The position numbers and the translations under genes were made by a program. A DNA stretch of 64,000 bases, taken from contig OZ014411.1 in assembly GCA_963965975.1 (NCBI GenBank), positions 13,160,501 to 13,224,500 on the forward strand, read 5' to 3'. The stretch is from Xestospongia bergquistia (taxonomy: Eukaryota > Porifera > Demospongiae > Haplosclerida > Petrosiidae). The notes beneath the pieces are model-generated. The model searched no databases and was not told where the DNA came from. It worked only from the letters and a program-made list of their open reading frames with translations. Of the stretch, positions 61,001 to 64,000 are shown piece by piece. How positions within the stretch are numbered: the first letter of the stretch is position 1; the number at the start of each line of letters is the position of its first letter.

Positions 61001-64000
61001 ATGTAGTATAACTCCTAAGAATATTGATTGTGACATTGACATTTTCTTACTCTATTGTTTTCTTCTTCCACATCTATTGTGCTGTGATTACTTGTCATCT
61101 GAATTACGTCTATTAAAATATAATAGAGAGTAAGTGTTATATAATGTAGTATAACTCCTAAGTATATTGATTGTGATATTGACATTTTCTTACTCTATTC
61201 TTTTCTTCTTCCACATCTATTGTGCTGTAATTACTTGTCATCTGAATTATGTCATTTAAAATATAATAGGCGGTAAGTGTTATATAATGTAGTATAACTC
61301 CTAAGAACAATGGTTGTGACATTGACATTTTCTTACTCTATTGTTTTCTTCTTCCACATCTATTGTGCTGTAATTACTTGTCATCTGAATTATGTCCTTT
61401 AAAATATAATAGAGAGTAAGTGTTATATAATGTAGTATAACTTCTAAGAATATTGATTGTGACATTGACATTTTCTTATTCTATCATTTTCTTCTTCCAC
61501 ATCTATTGTGCTGTAATTACTTGTCATCTGAATTATGTCCTTTAAAATATAATAGTTTGTAAGTGTTATATAATGTGGTATAACTCCTAAGAATATTGAT
61601 TGTGACATTGACATTTTCTTACTCTATTGTTTTCTTCTTCCACATCTATTGTGCTGTAATTACTTGTCATCTGAATTATGTCTATTAAAATATAATAGGA
61701 GGTAAGTGTTATATAATGTAGTATATCTCCTAAGTATATTAATTGTGACATTGACATTTTCTTACTCTATTGTTTTCTTCTTCCACATCTATTGTGCTGT
61801 AATTACTTGTCATTTGAATTATGTCCTTTAAAATATAATAGTCGGTAAGTGTTATATAATGTAGAATAAATCCTAAGAATATTGATTGTGACATTGACAT
61901 TTTCTTACTCTATTGTTTTCTTCTTCCATATCTATTGTGCTGTAATTACTTGTCATCCGAATGTGTCCTTTAAAATATAATAGTTTATAAGTGTTATATA
62001 ATGTAGTATAAATACTAAGAATATTGATTGTGACATTGACATTTTCTTACTCTATTGCTTTTTTCTTCCACATCTATTGTGCTATAATTACTTGTCATCT
62101 GAATTATGTCCTTTAAAATATAATAGAGAGTAAGTGTTATATAATGTAGTATAACTCCTAAGAATAATGATTGTGACATTGACATTTTCTTACTCTATTG
62201 TTTTCTTCTTCCACATCTATTGTGCTGTGATATCTTGTCATTTGAATGTGTTCTTTACAATATTAATAGTATGTAAGTGTTATATAATGTAGTATATATC
62301 CTAAGAGTATTGATTGTGACATTGACATTTTCTTACTCTATTGTTTTCTTCTTCCACATTTATTGTGCTGTAATTACTTGTCATCTGAATTATGTCCTTT
62401 ACAATATTAATAGTCTGTAAGTGTTATATAATGTAGTATAACTCCTAAGAATAATGATTGTGTCATTGACATTTTCTTACTCTATTGTTTTCTTCTTCCA
62501 CATCTAATGTACTGTAATTACTTGTCATCTGAATTATGTCCTTTAAAATATAATAGAGAGTAAGTGTTATATAATGTTGTATAAATCCTAAAAGTATAAT
62601 TGTGACATTGACATTTTCTTACTCTATTGTTTTCTTCTTCCACATCTATTGTGCTGTGATATCTCGTCATTTGAATGTGTTCTTTACAATATTAATAGTC
62701 TGTAAGTGTTATGTAATGTAGTATAAATCCTAAGAATATTGATTGTGACATTGACATTTTCTTATTTTATTGTTTTCTTCTTCCACATCTATTGTGCTGT
62801 AATTACTTGTCATCTGAATTATGTCCTTTAAAATATAATAGGATGTAAGTTTTTTATAATGTAGTATAAATCCTAAGAATATTGATTGTGATATTAACAT
62901 TTTCTTACTGTTGTTTTCTTCTTCCACATCTTTTCTGCTGTAATTTTTGCCATCTGAATGTCTCCTTTACAATATAATAGGTTAACTGTGATTTGTTATT
63001 ATAGTATTAGTTCTAAATCAGGGTTTATTTAGAAAAATGGACAAGGTTGGGGACAAAATAATACTTAGAGAAAATTTAGGGGGGCAATGGGACTGCAGGC
63101 GACAACGTGCCCTCTAGAGGGCTCTAGAGGCATGCCTCCCAGAAACGTTTTGAATTTTAGACCCTCTGAGATTGCTTCTGGCACATTTTCAGACCATTTG
63201 TGGTTTTCAAATAACATGATGAGATGACCTTCTTTCTGGTGGTGATAAGACACTTAGCACCTATAGACCAAGTTACACTCGTGCTGATAAGGCACTTAGG
63301 AGTAATTTAACACCCATAGACTATTGGTTAAAACTGTACATTCTCCTTGTGTTTAGCCTAAGGCTATCTTATGCTGTATATTGCTTGTGCTAAGTTTCAG
63401 TTCTGTATTCATTACATCCAATTATCCCTTGAAAAAAAATAGCTATCCTAATATCCAAGGAGGGGGTCAAATGCCTCCCACCCCAAATGAAACCCTGTAA
63501 ATGCACAGAATGAAATGTAAGACAATACATGATTGTTAAACCTTGTGCAAATAATTGTTTATTATCATTATATTGTTAGCTTGTAGTTGTGGATGATGAA
63601 TGATTATTTAAACTTGTACAAATAATTTAACCTAAGTATGTGTATATACAGTGCCTTTTCATAATTGTTTTATTGTAAAAACATGTATCATGGACAATTG
63701 TTGTATTATGCTGTAATTTTGAAGAAGTTTTTCCTTTATGTTACAAAAAAGTATTTATGTTTGACGCAGTATTTAATTTATATTTCTAATGTTTTGTCAA
63801 TTATTGAGAGTGATTTGAGTGATATTTTGTTTGTATATGTAATGTTGTCTAGGTTTATAATGTTTATGCTGTATTTATATATAGCAGTAGTGATATTGAT
63901 AATGTACAGATGTTATGATATATTCTCTTGGTTCATGTTAATGTAATTATTATAATATATTTAGGATGGATCTACTCCAGTCATGTTAGCAGCAATGAAT
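39717..64000 (+). CDS. Ankyrin-repeat gene, one repeat per exon (continues past window)
   Basis: A first exon ATGGACCAGCTGGACTTG (MDQLDL), a cap exon and ten phase-0 exons, the last cut by the window end. Each full repeat exon is 99 bp and encodes exactly one 33-residue ankyrin repeat; the repeats stack as a protein-binding solenoid, usually in the cytoplasm. Type A exons read (R/I)GWSALHYASDKGYADIVDV; type B exons read DGSTPVMLAAMNGHKDVVLI. A and B alternate. All exons are open, all junctions are GT-AG, and no frameshift is seen, unlike the other genes in this window. Introns between A and the next B hold large satellite arrays. Partner and function cannot be told; a C-terminal effector domain could lie beyond 64000. 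Confidence 0.8.
39875..40045. repeat. (TA)n and (CTAT)n microsatellites
   Basis: A TA run (about 39881-39920) adjoins an interrupted CTAT/CCAT array (39930-40040), both in intron 1. ORFs reading YIYIYI or SIYLSIYL here are repeat artefacts. Confidence 0.9.
40613..40705 (+). CDS. Ankyrin gene exon 2 (N-cap repeat)
   Basis: 31 codons: NYSLIESAKKGYLLGVKDTL then VRGGDVNATDE, a typical first ankyrin repeat (L..AA..G....V..LL..GADVNA..). Acceptor TTTTACCATAG, donor GAG|GTAAAT. Confidence 0.85.
41293..41391 (+). CDS. Ankyrin exon 3, type A
   Basis: 33 codons: RGWAALHYASYKGHTDIVEV then LLNHNADMNIITK. Closest of the A exons to the ankyrin consensus. Acceptor TATAATAG, donor AAG|GTAATT. Confidence 0.9.
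42143..42241 (+). CDS. Ankyrin exon 4, type B
   Basis: 33 codons: DGSTPTMLAAMSGHKDVVLI then LTHKGANLDIVNK. Acceptor ATATTTAG, donor AAA|GTAAGT. Confidence 0.9.
43201..43299 (+). CDS. Ankyrin exon 5, type A
   Basis: 33 codons: RGWSALHYASDKGYADIVDV then LVNKNVDINIVTK. Acceptor TCTTTAATAG. Confidence 0.9.
43580..43678 (+). CDS. Ankyrin exon 6, type B (identical to exon 4)
   Basis: Same 33 codons as 42143-42241, produced by the 1437-bp tandem duplication. Confidence 0.9.
44641..44739 (+). CDS. Ankyrin exon 7, type A variant
   Basis: 33 codons: IGWSALHYASDKGYADIVEI then LVNENANINIVIK. The first codon is ATA where other A exons have AGA. Confidence 0.9.
45160..50015 (+). repeat. Intronic ~143-bp satellite, array 1 (about 33 units)
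   Basis: Lies between exons 7 and 8. Each unit has GTAAGTGTTATATAATGTAG at one end, a pyrimidine-rich middle (TTTTCTTACTCTATTGTTTT, CTTCTTCCACATCTATTGTG) and TTTAAAATATAATAG or TTTACAATATTAATAG at the other. Two subtypes differ in the 3' half (CTGTAATTACTTGTCATCTG versus CTGTGATATCTCGTCATTTG). The final unit is worn and leads into the hAT-like MITE. Diverged single units at about 41800-42005 and 43330-43440 show how it began. Confidence 0.95.
50043..50504. mobile_element. hAT-like MITE, copy 1
   Basis: Ends CAGGGTTTTATTTAG and CAAATGAAACCCTG are imperfect inverted repeats of the hAT type (CAGGG...CCCTG). The inside is GC-richer than its surroundings and has only short minus-strand ORFs. It sits between the end of a satellite array and a B exon. 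Confidence 0.65.
50972..51070 (+). CDS. Ankyrin exon 8, type B
   Basis: 33 codons: DGSTPVMLAAMNGHKDVVLI then LTHKGVNLDIVNT. Acceptor ATATATTTAG, donor ACA|GTAAGT. Confidence 0.9.
51604..51702 (+). CDS. Ankyrin exon 9, type A
   Basis: 33 codons: RGWSALHYASDKGYADIVDV then LVNQNADINIVTK. Acceptor TTTCTTTTTTAG, donor AAA|GTAATT. Confidence 0.9.
52170..54005 (+). repeat. Intronic ~143-bp satellite, array 2 (about 12 units)
   Basis: Between exons 9 and 10. Triplets in order: GCA, CAT, AGA (donor damaged), GAT, GAT, GAT, TTT, TTG, TCG, GAT, GCA, TCG. The last five units are the duplicated end of array 1. Confidence 0.95.
54033..54494. mobile_element. hAT-like MITE, copy 2
   Basis: Carried by the 3990-bp duplication; matches 50043-50504. 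Confidence 0.65.
54962..55060 (+). CDS. Ankyrin exon 10, type B (duplicate of exon 8)
   Basis: Identical to 50972-51070 with its flanks. Confidence 0.9.
55594..55692 (+). CDS. Ankyrin exon 11, type A (duplicate of exon 9)
   Basis: Identical to 51604-51702 with its flanks. Confidence 0.9.
56160..62990 (+). repeat. Intronic ~143-bp satellite, array 3 (about 47 units)
   Basis: Between exons 11 and 12. AGA units dominate the first third (57137 onward). Pairs of adjacent units at 57050-57560, 58590-58880 and 59100-59400 repeat almost exactly, marking recent local expansions. The array ends in the same worn unit and MITE as array 1. Confidence 0.95.
63019..63497. mobile_element. hAT-like MITE, copy 3
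   Basis: Diverged by a few percent from copies 1 and 2, with a 15-20 bp insertion near the left end and small changes in the CCCTC block. It shows that the satellite-MITE-B exon module was copied more than once. Confidence 0.65.
63965..64000 (+). CDS. Ankyrin exon 12, type B (cut by window end)
   Basis: The first 12 codons (DGSTPVMLAAMN) after ATATATTTAG. The rest lies beyond the window. Confidence 0.85.

Larger units (their letters stand above)
45321..62850 (+). other. AG-NNN-GTAAGT cassettes in satellite units (candidate 3-nt microexons)
   Basis: In about 92 hand-read satellite units, an acceptor-like ATAATAG/TTAATAG is followed after exactly three bases by donor-like GTAAGT. The triplets are GAT 16, AGA 16, TTG 11, GCA 10, TCG 9, GAG 5, ACG 5, ACA 4, TTT 4, GTG 3, CAT 2, TCT 2, and GCT, AAT, AAA, GCG, TAT once each. 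No stop triplet occurs and none ends in C. Donors are damaged in only three units (52582 and its copy 56572, and 61987). The two commonest triplets, AGA and GAT, equal the first codons of A and B exons. Examples: 45331 GCA, 46189 GAT, 47191 AGA, 58138 AAT, 62270 TAT. Whether any is spliced is unknown. Confidence 0.6.

Noticed and set aside
48468..62927. Recurrent ~60-residue minus-strand ORFs (MSMSQSIFLGVILHYI... type) in the satellite arrays
   Set aside because: They are the same satellite unit read backwards. The ~143-bp period is not a multiple of three, so the frame cannot stay open from unit to unit, and there is no independent sign of translation.
45160..62990. Tandem arrays considered as a CRISPR-like repeat system
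   Set aside because: Only three bases vary between repeats, there are no spacers, and the context is a eukaryotic intron.

Overview
This is AT-rich eukaryotic nuclear DNA with spliced genes. Introns are short where genes are recognisable (about 50-150 bp in the CHFR-like gene) and all GT-AG. The mix of animal-type genes (CHFR, EFTUD2, C11orf68-like, a secreted trypsin-fold protease, an ankyrin-repeat gene), BEL/Pao and Ty3/gypsy retrotransposons and many small inverted-repeat elements suggests an early-branching animal. A demosponge of the Amphimedon type is my best guess; this is inference, because no marker gene fixes the species.

Layout. 1-4.4 kb: a decayed BEL/Pao retrotransposon that seems to sit inside a CHFR-like gene, whose 3' exons follow at 4.6-5.8 kb. 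5.8-14.5 kb: mostly relics. These include coiled-coil exon scraps, two promoter-like segments with E2F/MluI-box motifs, a C2H2 zinc-finger ORF (minus strand), a DUF1917/C11orf68-like pseudogene (minus) and a secreted serine-protease pseudogene (minus). 14.5-23 kb: gene-poor AT-rich DNA with a fold-back MITE, tandem repeats and one copy of an old segmental duplication; the other copy is at 32.5-33.6 kb. 23.8-32.1 kb: two Ty3/gypsy elements head to tail, one in the classic gag-PR-RT-RH-IN order and one in the rare Gmr1-like order (IN before RT), with a hAT transposase fragment between them. 35.1-36.0 kb: an intron-bearing EFTUD2 pseudogene (minus). 36.7-38.0 kb: a decayed membrane-protein gene. 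38.4-39.1 kb: a CpG-rich promoter-like patch and two perfect palindromes.

39.7-64 kb is one large ankyrin gene on the plus strand. It has an 18-bp first exon, a cap exon, then exons that each encode exactly one 33-residue ankyrin repeat with phase-0 introns. Two exon types (starting RGW and DGS) alternate. The gene has grown by tandem duplication: a 1.44-kb unit, and a 3.99-kb unit whose two copies look identical.

The most unusual signal is inside this gene's large introns. Three arrays hold about 92 copies of a ~143-bp satellite. Nearly every copy carries an acceptor-like ATAATAG or TTAATAG, then exactly three bases, then a donor-like GTAAGT. The flanks are almost invariant, but the three bases take 17 different values, none of them a stop codon. 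Because the ankyrin introns are phase 0, each could in principle be a one-codon microexon. I read this as a candidate hypervariable single-codon cassette system; a neutral satellite origin is not excluded.
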